Shown: positions 45,445 to 54,075 of the stretch, one piece after another
Layout: each line of letters opens with the position of its first letter
Numbering within the stretch: the stretch's first letter is position 1
NCBI RefSeq assembly: GCF_004363805.1
Contig: NZ_SNZP01000008.1
Span: 114,063 to 178,062 of the forward strand
DNA: 64,000 bases
DNA from: Paludibacterium purpuratum
GTDB lineage: Bacteria; Pseudomonadota; Gammaproteobacteria; Burkholderiales; Chromobacteriaceae
Direction of reading: 5' to 3'
The notes under the pieces: generated by a model
Told to the model about the DNA's origin: nothing
The model's database searches: none
Seen by the model: the letters and a program-made list of their open reading frames with translations, nothing else
Program-made: the position numbers and the translations under genes

Positions 45445-46785
45445 ATGCGCAAGTTGTTCATCCAGTTCTACCTACTGTTGATCGGCTGCTTCTTGGTGGC
45501 GGTGATCCTGGTCGGGGTCGTGTACAAGCAAGCGGTGGATAAAGTCGGCGAACGCTACCTGTCGGATCTGCTGCGCACCACCCTGTCGCTGATAGAAACC
45601 GAGTTGCGCGGCGTACCGCAGGAGCTATGGCTGGAGAAGCTCTCCCAGGACGATCACCGCTTCACCTTCCACGTCAAACTGGAACGCGAAAGTGCCTACG
45701 ACCTGGACGATGCCTCGCGTGCCGCGTTGGCGCGCGGCGAAATTGTCATGCTGGAGAACAACTACCTATTCCTGCAGAAGATCGAAAACAGCGACTACGT
45801 GCTGGTTGCCGGCCCATTGCGCTACTTGTTCTTCCTGCACCAACTCAAGTGGTTCGATTATGCCCTGCTGGTGCTGATCGGGCTGTCGCTGGCGTTCCCG
45901 GTGTTGTTGTGGATGCGGCCCCATTGGCGCGACCTGATGACGCTGGAGCAGACCGCCACCCGGTTGGCTCACGGACATTTCACCGCCCGGGCACGGCTGC
46001 CGGAGAGTTCCGGCGTACGCCGGGTCGGGCAGGCCTTCAATCGCATGGCCGACAGCATCGCCGAACTGCTCGCCAGTAAAAAAGCGCTGACCAATGCCGT
46101 GGCGCACGAACTACGCACACCGTTGGCTCGGCTGCGCTATCGGCTGGAACTGACGGAGGACGCGGACTCGCCGGCCCATCAGGCGATGGCGCGCGACCTG
46201 GACGAAATCGACAAGCTGATCGAGGAGCTGCTGCTGCATGCCAAACTCGACCGGCCCGAGGCGCCGCTGACGCCCAGTACCTTCAACGCCGCGGGCTGGC
46301 TGGACGACCGCATTGCCGGCCAGGTGTCGTTGGCGCCCGAATTGAATTGGGTTCGACTGCCGCTGGAGGCCGATGCCGAGGCCATCACCGCCGACCATCA
46401 CTTGCTGACCCGCGTGCTGGATAATTTGCTCTCCAATGCTCGTCGCTACACCAACACACTGGTACGGGTCTCGTTACGGTTGGAAAAGGGCCAGCATGTG
46501 CTGATCGTCGACGACGACGGCCCCGGCATTCCACCCGAGGATCGCGACCGGGTATTCTCCCCCTTCGTCCGACTCGATAGCAGCCGCCACCGTAGTACCG
46601 GCGGCCATGGCCTGGGCCTGGCGATCGTCGAGCGCATTGCACGGGCGCATCGCGGCCAAGTACGCATCGACACGTCGCCGGAAGGTGGTGCGCGCTTTAT
46701 CTTCAGTTGGCCGGAAGGGTTGCTTTTACATTCAGTTACACGGGGAAACAAACAGCGCCTAGACGCTCCTAAGGGCGATGATTAG
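45445..46785 (+). CDS. Sensor histidine kinase (RstB-like)
   Basis: Membrane sensor of 446 residues partnered with the upstream response regulator. Helix 1 is at about residues 5-25 (FIQFYLLLIGCFLVAVILVG), a periplasmic domain follows to about residue 130, helix 2 at about 137-155, then HAMP. The phospho-acceptor is in NAVAHELRTPLARLRYRLEL (about residues 219-238). The ATPase boxes are NLLSNARRYTNTLV (N), DDGPGIPPEDRDRVFSPFVR (G1/F) and GGHGLGLAIVERIARAH (G2). The signal sensed is unknown. It may be co-transcribed with the downstream small peptide and protease. Confidence 0.92.
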   Translation: MRKLFIQFYLLLIGCFLVAVILVGVVYKQAVDKVGERYLSDLLRTTLSLIETELRGVPQELWLEKLSQDDHRFTFHVKLERESAYDLDDASRAALARGEIVMLENNYLFLQKIENSDYVLVAGPLRYLFFLHQLKWFDYALLVLIGLSLAFPVLLWMRPHWRDLMTLEQTATRLAHGHFTARARLPESSGVRRVGQAFNRMADSIAELLASKKALTNAVAHELRTPLARLRYRLELTEDADSPAHQAMARDLDEIDKLIEELLLHAKLDRPEAPLTPSTFNAAGWLDDRIAGQVSLAPELNWVRLPLEADAEAITADHHLLTRVLDNLLSNARRYTNTLVRVSLRLEKGQHVLIVDDDGPGIPPEDRDRVFSPFVRLDSSRHRSTGGHGLGLAIVERIARAHRGQVRIDTSPEGGARFIFSWPEGLLLHSVTRGNKQRLDAPKGDD

Positions 46786-46851
46786 CATGAATCCAACATG
46801 CCGAATACCCTGCGGGGGTGTCGGCAGACCTTCACAAGAGGATTCTGCCCG

Positions 46852-47043
46852 ATGAAAAGACGACTTGCGCCGATCACCATGGTGCTGTTGACCTGCGTAT
46901 CCCTATCCGCCATGGCGGAGGATGCCTCTGCCCCGGTTCCGATCCACCGCACCACTGCGAAGCATCGCGTCGTCAAGCAAGCCAAGACCGCGACCTTGCC
47001 TAGCAAAAAAGCGGTCACCGGCGCCGCATCCACCGCAAAATAA
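46852..47043 (+). CDS. Small secreted basic peptide, unknown function
   Basis: A 63-codon reading frame beginning MKRRLAPITMVLLTCVSLSA, a signal peptide with likely cleavage after AMA, leaving a mature peptide of about 40 residues that is Lys/Thr/Ala-rich (RTTAKHRVVKQAKTATLPSK). The ATG follows AGAGGA by 9 bases. It lies 66 bp after the sensor kinase and 42 bp before a secreted trypsin-like protease, so an inhibitor, chaperone or substrate role is conceivable; nothing in the sequence proves it. Confidence 0.6.
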   Translation: MKRRLAPITMVLLTCVSLSAMAEDASAPVPIHRTTAKHRVVKQAKTATLPSKKAVTGAASTAK

Positions 47044-47085
47044 GTTTTCTGTGCAGGGCCTGCCCTGCTTGCTTCGGAGTTCTGC

Positions 47086-47889
47086 ATGAATTTGCGTTTA
47101 CTGGGCCTGGCGCTGGCAACCCTGACCTGCAGCCTGCCTGTCGCCGCCCATAAACTCACCCACGAGCAACTGACTCTGTTTTTCGGCAAGGACGACCGCG
47201 TGCCCGTCGGGCCATCCGGCATGCCGTGGCAAACCATCGGACGCCTGCAGACCATGGGGGGCTTGCAGTGTACCGCCACACTCGTCGCGCCCGATGTCGC
47301 TCTGACCGCCGGCCACTGCTTCGTCAACCCACGCGGCCAACTCGACCCGGCGCAGGATTTCACGATCGGCCTCAAAGGCGAGCGCTACGCCAAACGCGTG
47401 ACCATCACCAAGGTGATGGTCAATCGCCAACTGCTGCGCGGCCTGATCCACAAGCGCGACGGCGTCTACGTCCCGGAAAGCGTGGCGCGCTACGACTACG
47501 CCTTCATCCGTCTGGCCGAGCCGCTGGGCAATACCTATGGCTTCCTGCCGGTGTTCAGCGGTAACCGCGCCGAATTGGGCAAGGCACTGGCCAAAATCCA
47601 TAAGCGCATACTCCATGCCGGCTATCCGGAAGATACCCAAGGCATTCTGATGGCGCACAAAAACTGCCTGGCCACCGAGTTGCATCGCGACGGCCGGCTC
47701 GGTCATCGCTGCGACACCCTGCCGGGCGACAGCGGTTCGCCGATGCTGGCCACCATCGACGGCAAGACCGTGATCATCGCTATCCAAAGCTCGGCGCCGA
47801 ATGCCATCGATCGTTACCGCGCCGACAATATGTCGCTGATGGCGCCGGCGTTCAACAACTCGCTGCAGCGTTTCATCCAGCAAAAATGA
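47086..47889 (+). CDS. Secreted trypsin-like serine protease
   Basis: The 267-residue product begins MNLRLLGLALATLTCSLPVA (signal peptide). The chymotrypsin/V8-like catalytic triad is complete: His in APDVALTAGHCFVNP (about residue 81), Asp in YDYAFIRLAEPLG (about residue 140) and Ser in RCDTLPGDSGSPML (about residue 218). Cysteines in GGLQCTATLV and AGHC could form the usual disulfide. The mature N-terminus (HKLTHEQLTLFFGKDDRVPV) may be a short propeptide. It ends at a hairpin shared with the convergent metallopeptidase. Confidence 0.85.
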   Translation: MNLRLLGLALATLTCSLPVAAHKLTHEQLTLFFGKDDRVPVGPSGMPWQTIGRLQTMGGLQCTATLVAPDVALTAGHCFVNPRGQLDPAQDFTIGLKGERYAKRVTITKVMVNRQLLRGLIHKRDGVYVPESVARYDYAFIRLAEPLGNTYGFLPVFSGNRAELGKALAKIHKRILHAGYPEDTQGILMAHKNCLATELHRDGRLGHRCDTLPGDSGSPMLATIDGKTVIIAIQSSAPNAIDRYRADNMSLMAPAFNNSLQRFIQQK

Positions 47890-47891
47890 AA

Positions 47892-47913
47892 GACGGGCGC
47901 CTAGGCGCCCGTC
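47892..47913 (-). terminator. Terminator of the M64 metallopeptidase gene
   Basis: GACGGGCGCCTAGGCGCCCGTC is a perfect 22-bp palindrome; the minus-sense side continues TTTCATTTTTG. Its tail runs into the 3' end of the convergent protease gene. The plus-sense side has no T-run. Confidence 0.7.
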
Positions 47914-47935
47914 CCCGCGAAATCCCACCCCCGTT

Positions 47936-49219
47936 CTATTCGCCTTGTGTCTCCGCGGCATGCACGTAGCCTGCGAACACCGCATTGCCCGCACGCTCGT
48001 TGACTGCGTACCAGGGCTGACCCAGCACGCGCATGCGCGAGTTTTCGGTCGGCCGATACATGCCCTGCACGCAGTAACGCGCACCGACGAACAGCCCCAC
48101 CGTCCCGACCGGATAGGCGCCCGGTGCCGTCGGCACCGGCACGTCGCGCGGAATCAGTGCCCCCCACTTACCGGTGCGTTCGGTACGGGTGGTGACATTG
48201 GGCTCCCTCGGTTCGACATTGTTGGCGCATGTGCCGTAGTCGTATTCGTCGGCGAGTCCGAACGCGGTATGGCCGATCTCGTGCAAGGCGAGTTCGATCG
48301 CCTTCTCATGCATGCTCATGACCGCGATGCCGCCACCCGAGCCGCCATATCTGGGGGAATTGGCGACCACCACGATCAGGTCGCGCGCATCGGCCGCGGT
48401 GGCGGCGCCCACCGCCTGATAAACCCGCTGGTCGTCGGCGCACAACAAGCGGGCGATGCCATCGCAATTGAACGACGAGCCCAAGGCGGTACGCTTGTAG
48501 ATCCCCTGATCCGGTTCGGAAACGCCCGAATCCTGGCTCTCCACGTCCACGCGCCAGATATTGAGTTTGAGCCGGTTGGCCTTGAACAACGAATCGGCCA
48601 ACAGCCCCTGGGCAATCTTCTGCGCGTCAGCCTGCCATTTGCCCTGATCGGCGCGGGCATAGCCGTCGCCGATCAAAACGACATCCATGCGCCGCGATGG
48701 CGAACCGCTGTGATAGAGCGACACAGCGCGGTGCGCCTGGCTGGGGCTAGGCACGCTGCCAAGCAGCGTTTCGATTTGTGAACGATTGAAGCGCTTGCTG
48801 ACGGTGTTCGTCCTGTCCCCCTGGCCAGAAATTGCTTTGGATACCACCTGCACATACGCCAGATCTTGGCGATCCGGCACGCGCACCTCGAAATAAGTTG
48901 TCGGCCGTAGCACATCGCGTGCCGACTCGATCCGATTGGTGTCCGGGTCGAAGGACTCGGCATGCAAAATGTCCTGATTGCGCACGCTGGCGCTAAACAG
49001 CGCCTTACCGTCACGGTCGTACCCTGTCAGGACAATGTACGAAGCGCCGGTTACGGCCGGGCCGATGGATGCGGCAAACTGGCCACGCTGGGCATAGACC
49101 AGTTCATAGTCGCTGGTACCGTTGGTATTGCTCTGCTTGACGCGCAACAGCAAATGATCGGCGGCATAAAGCATCGGGCTGGCCACAGCCAGCCACAGCA
49201 GCAAGAAAAAACACTTCAT
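47936..49219 (-). CDS. M64-family metallopeptidase, secreted
   Basis: The 427-residue product begins MKCFFLLLWLAVASPMLYAA (signal peptide). The zinc-binding motif HEIGHTAFGLADEYDYG (about residues 318-334) is the M64 (IgA peptidase-type) signature, with MDVVLIGDGYARADQGKWQA starting the peptidase domain at about residue 192. The preceding 170 residues form an N-terminal domain (LLRVKQSNTNGTSDYELVYA). A CVQGMYRPTENSRMRVLGQP segment follows at about residue 387. Convergent with the trypsin-like protease, suggesting a secreted-protease locus. Confidence 0.85.
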   Translation of the reverse strand: MKCFFLLLWLAVASPMLYAADHLLLRVKQSNTNGTSDYELVYAQRGQFAASIGPAVTGASYIVLTGYDRDGKALFSASVRNQDILHAESFDPDTNRIESARDVLRPTTYFEVRVPDRQDLAYVQVVSKAISGQGDRTNTVSKRFNRSQIETLLGSVPSPSQAHRAVSLYHSGSPSRRMDVVLIGDGYARADQGKWQADAQKIAQGLLADSLFKANRLKLNIWRVDVESQDSGVSEPDQGIYKRTALGSSFNCDGIARLLCADDQRVYQAVGAATAADARDLIVVVANSPRYGGSGGGIAVMSMHEKAIELALHEIGHTAFGLADEYDYGTCANNVEPREPNVTTRTERTGKWGALIPRDVPVPTAPGAYPVGTVGLFVGARYCVQGMYRPTENSRMRVLGQPWYAVNERAGNAVFAGYVHAAETQGE

Positions 49220-49376
49220 TGGCAATTCCCCATTCAGGGCATGAACGAAAATGCCATGCGTCCATGGCACCCGGTTCACTCACTATACGAGGCAAAAGCC
49301 ACTGTCCTGCTGGCGTTTGGTTTGGTTGTTCTTCCTCGTCTACTGAACTATGCAACGACCGTTTTAATCACGCCGC

Positions 49377-50096
49377 TCAGGCGGCGGCCAGTGCCTGTTT
49401 CTGTAATACGATCAACTCGGCGATGCCCTGCCCGGCCAAGTCCAGCAACCGATTCATCTCGTCGCGACTGAACGGTTCCCCCTCCGCCGTACCCTGAATT
49501 TCGATAAAGCGTCCGCTTCCGGTCATAACGACATTCATGTCGGTCTCGCAGCCGGAATCCTCGATGTAGTCCAGATCCAGCAACGGGCGGCCGTCGACGA
49601 TGCCGACCGACACGGCGGCCACATGCTCGCGCAAGGGGTTGTCGCTGAGCTTGCCCTCGCGCAGCAGGCAGCCAACGGCATCGGCCAACGCGACATAGGC
49701 GCCGGTAATGCTGGCGGTACGCGTGCCGCCATCCGCCTGAATCACATCGCAGTCGATCAGAATCTGGCGCTCGCCAAGCTTGGCCAAGTCGATGACGGCA
49801 CGCAGCGAGCGGCCGATCAGCCGCTGGATTTCCTGGGTGCGGCCCGACTGTTTACCGGCGGCAGCCTCACGTCGCATGCGGCTACCGGTCGAACGTGGCA
49901 ACATGCCATATTCGGCCGTCACCCAGCCCTGGCCCTTTCCCTTGAGAAAACCGGGTACGCCTTCTTCGATACTGGCGGTACAAATCACTTGGGTATCGCC
50001 GAACGCCACCAGTACCGAGCCTTCGGCATGGCGAGTGAAACGACGGGTTAAGCGCACAGGGCGCAAGGCGGCATCGGAACGGTCTTCGGCTCTCAT
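49377..50096 (-). CDS. rph: Ribonuclease PH
   Basis: Phosphorolytic 3'-5' exonuclease that trims tRNA 3' ends. The 239-residue product begins [20 protein letters not shown], with [20 protein letters not shown] (about residues 26-45), the phosphate-site [20 protein letters not shown] (about residues 69-88), [17 protein letters not shown] and the metal-site [20 protein letters not shown] (about residues 115-134). It is divergent from yicC, a frequent neighbour. Full length and intact, unlike the frameshifted gene in some E. coli strains. Confidence 0.97.
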   Translation of the reverse strand: MRAEDRSDAALRPVRLTRRFTRHAEGSVLVAFGDTQVICTASIEEGVPGFLKGKGQGWVTAEYGMLPRSTGSRMRREAAAGKQSGRTQEIQRLIGRSLRAVIDLAKLGERQILIDCDVIQADGGTRTASITGAYVALADAVGCLLREGKLSDNPLREHVAAVSVGIVDGRPLLDLDYIEDSGCETDMNVVMTGSGRFIEIQGTAEGEPFSRDEMNRLLDLAGQGIAELIVLQKQALAAA

Positions 50097-50156
50097 GGAG
50101 GGTCTTCTCTAGTCAAAAAATCAAACGGATTATACCGCTGGCAACCAGTAAGCGGA

Positions 50157-50185
50157 TTGAGTCGGCACGGGGGGCTTGCTATAGT
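50157..50185 (+). promoter_or_regulatory. Candidate promoter of yicC
   Basis: TTGAGT (50157-50162) and TATAGT (50180-50185) are separated by 17 bp, predicting a start near 50192 and a leader of about 74 nt before the yicC ATG at 50266. Confidence 0.55.
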
Positions 50186-50265
50186 GCTGTAGCCCGGATT
50201 GCTTCACGTTGCAAAAAGCCATTCGGGCCCGACTTCTATAAAACGCCTTGTGTGGGAGCCCTAAA

Positions 50266-51132
50266 ATGATTTTGAGTATGACAGGCTTTGCCTCGACCAA
50301 TCGCGAATTTCCGGGCGGCATGCTGAGCCTTGAGCTACGCGCGGTCAACCATCGCTATCTCGATATCCAGATGCGCCTTCCGGAAGAGCTACGCATCATC
50401 GAGCCGCAAATGCGCGAACTGATTTCCAGCAAAGTATCGCGCGGCAAATTGGAATGCCGCGTCGGACTGAATCAGCTCGATAGCGGTGCACCAACGCTGG
50501 AAATCAACACCGAGTATCTGCAAGCGCTGCTCACTGCGGCAGGCGAAGTGCAACGCCTGGCAAAGGAAGGCAAGAGCTTGTCGGTCGGCGAACTGATGCG
50601 CTGGCCGGGCGTGTTGAAATCCAACCAATTGGCACCCGAGGTGCTGCAACAATTGTGCCTGGAAGGGCTGGCGACGATATTGACCGATTTCAACGCCTCG
50701 CGGGCGCGCGAAGGCGACAAGCTCAAGACGCTGTTGCTGGAGCGCGTGGCAGGCATGGAGAGCATCGTCGCCTCGGTCAAACCTAAGCTTCCGCAAATTC
50801 TCGACGCGTATATGGCCAAGCTGTCCGGCCGACTGCGCGAAGCGCTGAGCAACATCGACGACGACCGCATCAAGCAAGAATTCGCTTTGTTCGCGCAGAA
50901 GATCGACGTGGACGAAGAGCTGACGCGCTTGACCACGCACCTGACCGAAGTACGCCGCATCCTCAAGGCCGACGGCCAGGCCGGCAAGCGGCTCGACTTC
51001 CTGATGCAGGAACTCAACCGCGAAGCCAACACACTGGGCTCCAAGTCGGTTTCGGCGGAAACCACCCAGGCTTCGGTCGAACTCAAAGTACTGATCGAAC
51101 AGATGCGCGAGCAGATTCAAAACATCGAGTAA
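50266..51132 (+). CDS. yicC: YicC family endoribonuclease
   Basis: The 288-residue product begins MILSMTGFASTNREFPGGML and has SLELRAVNHRYLDIQMRLPE (about residues 22-41) and the C-terminal DUF1732 segment GKRLDFLMQELNREANTLGS, both diagnostic. Members were recently shown to be RNA endonucleases acting on small RNAs and other transcripts in E. coli. The ATG at 50266 follows GGGAG. A strong terminator comes after it; gmk and rpoZ, frequent neighbours elsewhere, are absent here. Confidence 0.95.
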   Translation: MILSMTGFASTNREFPGGMLSLELRAVNHRYLDIQMRLPEELRIIEPQMRELISSKVSRGKLECRVGLNQLDSGAPTLEINTEYLQALLTAAGEVQRLAKEGKSLSVGELMRWPGVLKSNQLAPEVLQQLCLEGLATILTDFNASRAREGDKLKTLLLERVAGMESIVASVKPKLPQILDAYMAKLSGRLREALSNIDDDRIKQEFALFAQKIDVDEELTRLTTHLTEVRRILKADGQAGKRLDFLMQELNREANTLGSKSVSAETTQASVELKVLIEQMREQIQNIE

Positions 51133-51160
51133 CCCTAGGGTTCTTCACGCTCGCAGCGCC

Positions 51161-51186
51161 AAGCCCGCGTAACGACGCGGGCTTTT
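51161..51186 (+). terminator. Rho-independent terminator after yicC
   Basis: AAGCCCGCGT/ACGCGGGCTT-type stem (GCCCGCG/CGCGGGC core) followed by TTTTTG, 29 bases past the yicC stop. Confidence 0.9.
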
Positions 51187-51306
51187 TGTCGTGAGTTCCC
51201 GGCTGCGGGCACCCATCCTTTAGTTCAGCAGAATCGCCAGTGTCCGAACCCCTTGCCATCGACGAAGTCAGACCCTGCATTTCAACCCGACCCGTATGGA
51301 CACACG

Positions 51307-51696
51307 ATGAATTCTCTTGCTCATTCTTCGGATCTCGCGGCGGTTATCCTAAGCGCCGCACTCGAAAGACTGGTACATGCAGACAGCCTGTTGGACGTCG
51401 CGGCCAAGTTGGGGCATAAGCCGGCCCGATTCAAAAACATCATCCAGCCACGGCAAGAACCCTACCGACCGATCATGCTGGCGGAAAACGAGGCCCGCAG
51501 CCTGGTCGGGTTACTGACGCGACTGCAAGCGTCCAACCCAACGCACCGCCAGGTATTCGAGTATCTGCAAGAAACCCAATCGCCGCTGATCGGGGAATAT
51601 CACGCCGCCTGGCAGGCGCCGTTGTTGTCCGCTCGTAGCCTCAACGCCATCCGCGAGCGATGCGAACTAGCGTTGCCTTGTACCCAACTCGGCTGA
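51307..51696 (+). CDS. Hypothetical cytosolic protein, no recognised domain
   Basis: A 129-codon frame starting MNSLAHSSDLAAVILSAALE at 51307. No signal peptide or membrane segment. It is mostly helical in appearance, with LVHADSLLDVAAKLGHKPAR, NEARSLVGLLTRLQASNPTH and a C-terminal helix SLNAIRERCELALPC. The ribosome-binding site is poor and a TG/GTG-type upstream start at 51253 is possible. It converges on the racemase gene with a 9-bp gap. I do not recognise it; codon usage resembles neighbours. Confidence 0.55.
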   Translation: MNSLAHSSDLAAVILSAALERLVHADSLLDVAAKLGHKPARFKNIIQPRQEPYRPIMLAENEARSLVGLLTRLQASNPTHRQVFEYLQETQSPLIGEYHAAWQAPLLSARSLNAIRERCELALPCTQLG

Positions 51697-51705
51697 GCGC
51701 TTATT

Positions 51706-52416
51706 TCAGACAACAGTCTCGCCACTCAGTGCCAGTTGCAATGCGGCCTCGGCATGCAGGGTGGCGGTGTCGAAAAGCGGCAGCGCGCAGTCGACTTGAC
51801 GGATCAACAGCGGGATCTCTGTGCAGCCGAGAATCACGCCTTGCGCACCATCGGCAGCCAGTTGGTCGATGGTGCGCAGGTACACTTCGCGCGAAGCATC
51901 GCTCAGAATACCGCGTGTCAGCTCGGTAACGATGATGCGGTGCAGCTGCTGTTGGCCCTTTGTGTCGGGCACCAGGCAGGCGATGCCATGCCGTGCCAGA
52001 CGATCCTTATAGAACGTCTCGGCCATGGTGAAGTGCGTACCGAGCAAGGCCACCTCGCGCAGGCCAGCGGCCTGGATAGCCGCCACGACCGGATCGAGGA
52101 TGTGCAGCAAAGGCAGAGCCGTGCGCGCCTGCACCTCGTCGAACACCTTGTGCATGGTGTTGGTCGCGATCAAGCCTTGCTCGGCGCCTGCCGCCTGCAG
52201 GCGGTTGGCAATGCCAGCCAGTTCCTCGGCGATCAAATCCCAGCGACCGAGGTCGCGCCAGTCGTGGTATTTCTGCAGATCTACACTGTAGATCAGGATT
52301 TCCGGATAGCTGTCATCGCCGGCGAGCGCCACGTAGCGCCGGGTTAGATGCAGGTAGTAGCTGACGGTGGACTCGGGACTCAGTCCGCCAATGATGCCGA
52401 TTCTGCGATGGCGCAT
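51706..52416 (-). CDS. Aspartate/glutamate racemase family protein (YgeA-like)
   Basis: Probably a PLP-independent amino-acid racemase, 236 residues. It begins MRHRRIGIIGGLSPESTVSY, the family start. The first catalytic position is Thr in GLIATNTMHKVFDEV (about residue 83), where aspartate and glutamate racemases usually have Cys; the second, Cys, is present in GVILGCTEIPLLIRQ (about residue 197). The same Thr/Cys arrangement occurs in E. coli YgeA, which has broad but low racemase activity. Substrate unknown. Confidence 0.85.
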   Translation of the reverse strand: MRHRRIGIIGGLSPESTVSYYLHLTRRYVALAGDDSYPEILIYSVDLQKYHDWRDLGRWDLIAEELAGIANRLQAAGAEQGLIATNTMHKVFDEVQARTALPLLHILDPVVAAIQAAGLREVALLGTHFTMAETFYKDRLARHGIACLVPDTKGQQQLHRIIVTELTRGILSDASREVYLRTIDQLAADGAQGVILGCTEIPLLIRQVDCALPLFDTATLHAEAALQLALSGETVV

Positions 52417-52524
52417 GCCGGCGCCCCTTAATGCAATGAATTTATAATATTACCACTTCCAAGACCATGGGCATGGCAGTCTCGCGGGAGACGTCAATAT
52501 TGGGCTGATGCCCCCCCTATGCGC

Positions 52525-53160
52525 TCAGAACTGCCAGCGCGCCCAAGTGAACAGGACGTTGCCGTTGCCCTTGGAGCCGGGTACGTAGGTGGTCTGCAGC
52601 GCGAAGTGTCCGTATTCGATAGACACCAGCGGCAGGATCAGCGGTAGCGGGTAGTACCCATAATCCTGACGTGCCGTCGCCGCCACGGTGAAGCCCGCGC
52701 CGAGACGCCAGCCTTCGGCCGGATGCCAGATTTTTTCATAGCCGTAGCCCGCAATCGGCTCGACCCGGTTATGGGAATCCAGAAAAGCCATGGCATAGAA
52801 CGCATGCCAGTTTCCCTGGTCGTCGTAACGATATTTGCCGAACCCCAGACCCCAGGGGTTCTCGTTGTACTCGGCGATTTTCTCCGCAGTGTACATGCGG
52901 CGGTTATGCCAGGTGTGCAGCGGCAGATAGAGTTCGTAACGATCCGAATCCCAGGTCTGACTCGCCTCATTGCGCACCTGTTGCCACCAGCCACTGTCGG
53001 TCGACGACGTGGTGCCGGCAGAAGCGGGGGCAACGGAAACAGCAGTCGCTGGCGAGGAGGCGGCTGGCGAGGAAGCGTCGGCCTTGGCGACGAGTGGCGC
53101 CGTCAGTAGGCAGGCGGCACTCAACGCGACCATCGGCAAGGAAAAAGAAGAATGAAACAT
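52525..53160 (-). CDS. pagP: Lipid A palmitoyltransferase PagP
   Basis: Outer-membrane beta-barrel enzyme that moves palmitate from phospholipid to lipid A. The 211-residue product has a signal peptide (MFHSSFSLPMVALSAACLLT), an Ala/Ser/Thr-rich linker to about residue 55, then the barrel. Catalytic residues of E. coli PagP (His33, Asp76, Ser77) map to YLPLHTWHNRRMY (about residue 85) and YAMAFLDSHNRVEPIAGYGY (about residue 128). It follows the racemase region but has its own upstream gap; no PhoP box was sought in detail. Confidence 0.93.
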   Translation of the reverse strand: MFHSSFSLPMVALSAACLLTAPLVAKADASSPAASSPATAVSVAPASAGTTSSTDSGWWQQVRNEASQTWDSDRYELYLPLHTWHNRRMYTAEKIAEYNENPWGLGFGKYRYDDQGNWHAFYAMAFLDSHNRVEPIAGYGYEKIWHPAEGWRLGAGFTVAATARQDYGYYPLPLILPLVSIEYGHFALQTTYVPGSKGNGNVLFTWARWQF

Positions 53161-53286
53161 GACACCACTTGATATTCGATTTGTGCACAAAGGATGAGCC
53201 GGCGCGATGCCGAACCCAGTCGACCTAAAAACAGGGTAAGAGCATCAATTTCTCGAATAGTTCAATAAAAAATGTAATGTTATTCG

Positions 53287-53922
53287 TTATTCAAGCCAAA
53301 GACGTGGATTCTCGACATCCAACACGCCACTTTGCAGGCTGGTGCACAGCGGGAACAGCGTCGCGTACAAGTAACGCATACCCCGTTCCGGCGAGGGAAA
53401 GTCGGCATCGGGTTGCTCGCCGACGAACACGATGTCGCAAGTGCCATCTTGTAGGCCATAACCTTCCACCAGGTCACCGCCCAGGATCCGACAGGCCTGT
53501 TGTTGTCGGCCATCGCACCAGACCGGCGCAAGCTCGGCCAAGGGCCGAACGTCATCCGACTGAGCCAGTTCGAGGCTCAAACCGCCGTGCAGCGTTTGTA
53601 GCGCATACGCGCTGATCGGCGCCATCGCCAGCAAGGAGGCATAGCGATGCATATCGCTCAGCGGCAGAGATGGGGAAAAGCACTCGTTCATCACACAACG
53701 CAACAGATTCTCGAGGGCGCTTTGCTCGCGCCCGTTGCCCAGCCATTGGCGATGAAATGCCTGCCAGCGCATGATCAGCGACTCGACATGATCCGGATCG
53801 AGCACTGGCGGGATCACCTGAAAGAAACGCAGCACGTCGAGATCGATGGCTCGCGCGACGAGCACATGTACCTTGATGGAAGGAAGATGTTGATGCAATC
53901 CTTCGGCGAGAATCACTTTCAT
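53287..53922 (-). CDS. Hypothetical protein, possible B3/B4 tRNA-synthetase-like domain
   Basis: The 211-residue product begins MKVILAEGLHQHLPSIKVHV, with AGGGGC-type ribosome-binding site upstream of the ATG at 53922. No signal peptide. The middle (SPSLPLSDMHRYASLLAMAP, then LQTLHGGLSLELAQSDDVRP) is reminiscent of B3/B4 domains of phenylalanyl-tRNA synthetase-like proteins, but the match is by eye only and could be wrong. Low G+C flanks on both sides (53161-53286, 53923-54075). Transcribed alone; context gives no function. Confidence 0.5.
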   Translation of the reverse strand: MKVILAEGLHQHLPSIKVHVLVARAIDLDVLRFFQVIPPVLDPDHVESLIMRWQAFHRQWLGNGREQSALENLLRCVMNECFSPSLPLSDMHRYASLLAMAPISAYALQTLHGGLSLELAQSDDVRPLAELAPVWCDGRQQQACRILGGDLVEGYGLQDGTCDIVFVGEQPDADFPSPERGMRYLYATLFPLCTSLQSGVLDVENPRLWLE

Positions 53923-54075
53923 GCGATGCCCCTGGGAGCCGCTCAAACGTGAGCAGCCAGATGATTATTTTATAGTTGGTACATTTTCAATTTGTAGCAA
54001 AAATTAATGATAAGAAAACCGATTTTGTTCGAAAAAGACTATCCGTATCGCAATGATCGCCCCGAATCCAGGCGA

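Noticed and set aside
47053..47068. GCAGGGC/GCCCTGC hairpin between the small peptide and protease genes as a terminator
   Set aside because: No T-run follows and the stem is short; it more likely leaves the two genes in one transcript.
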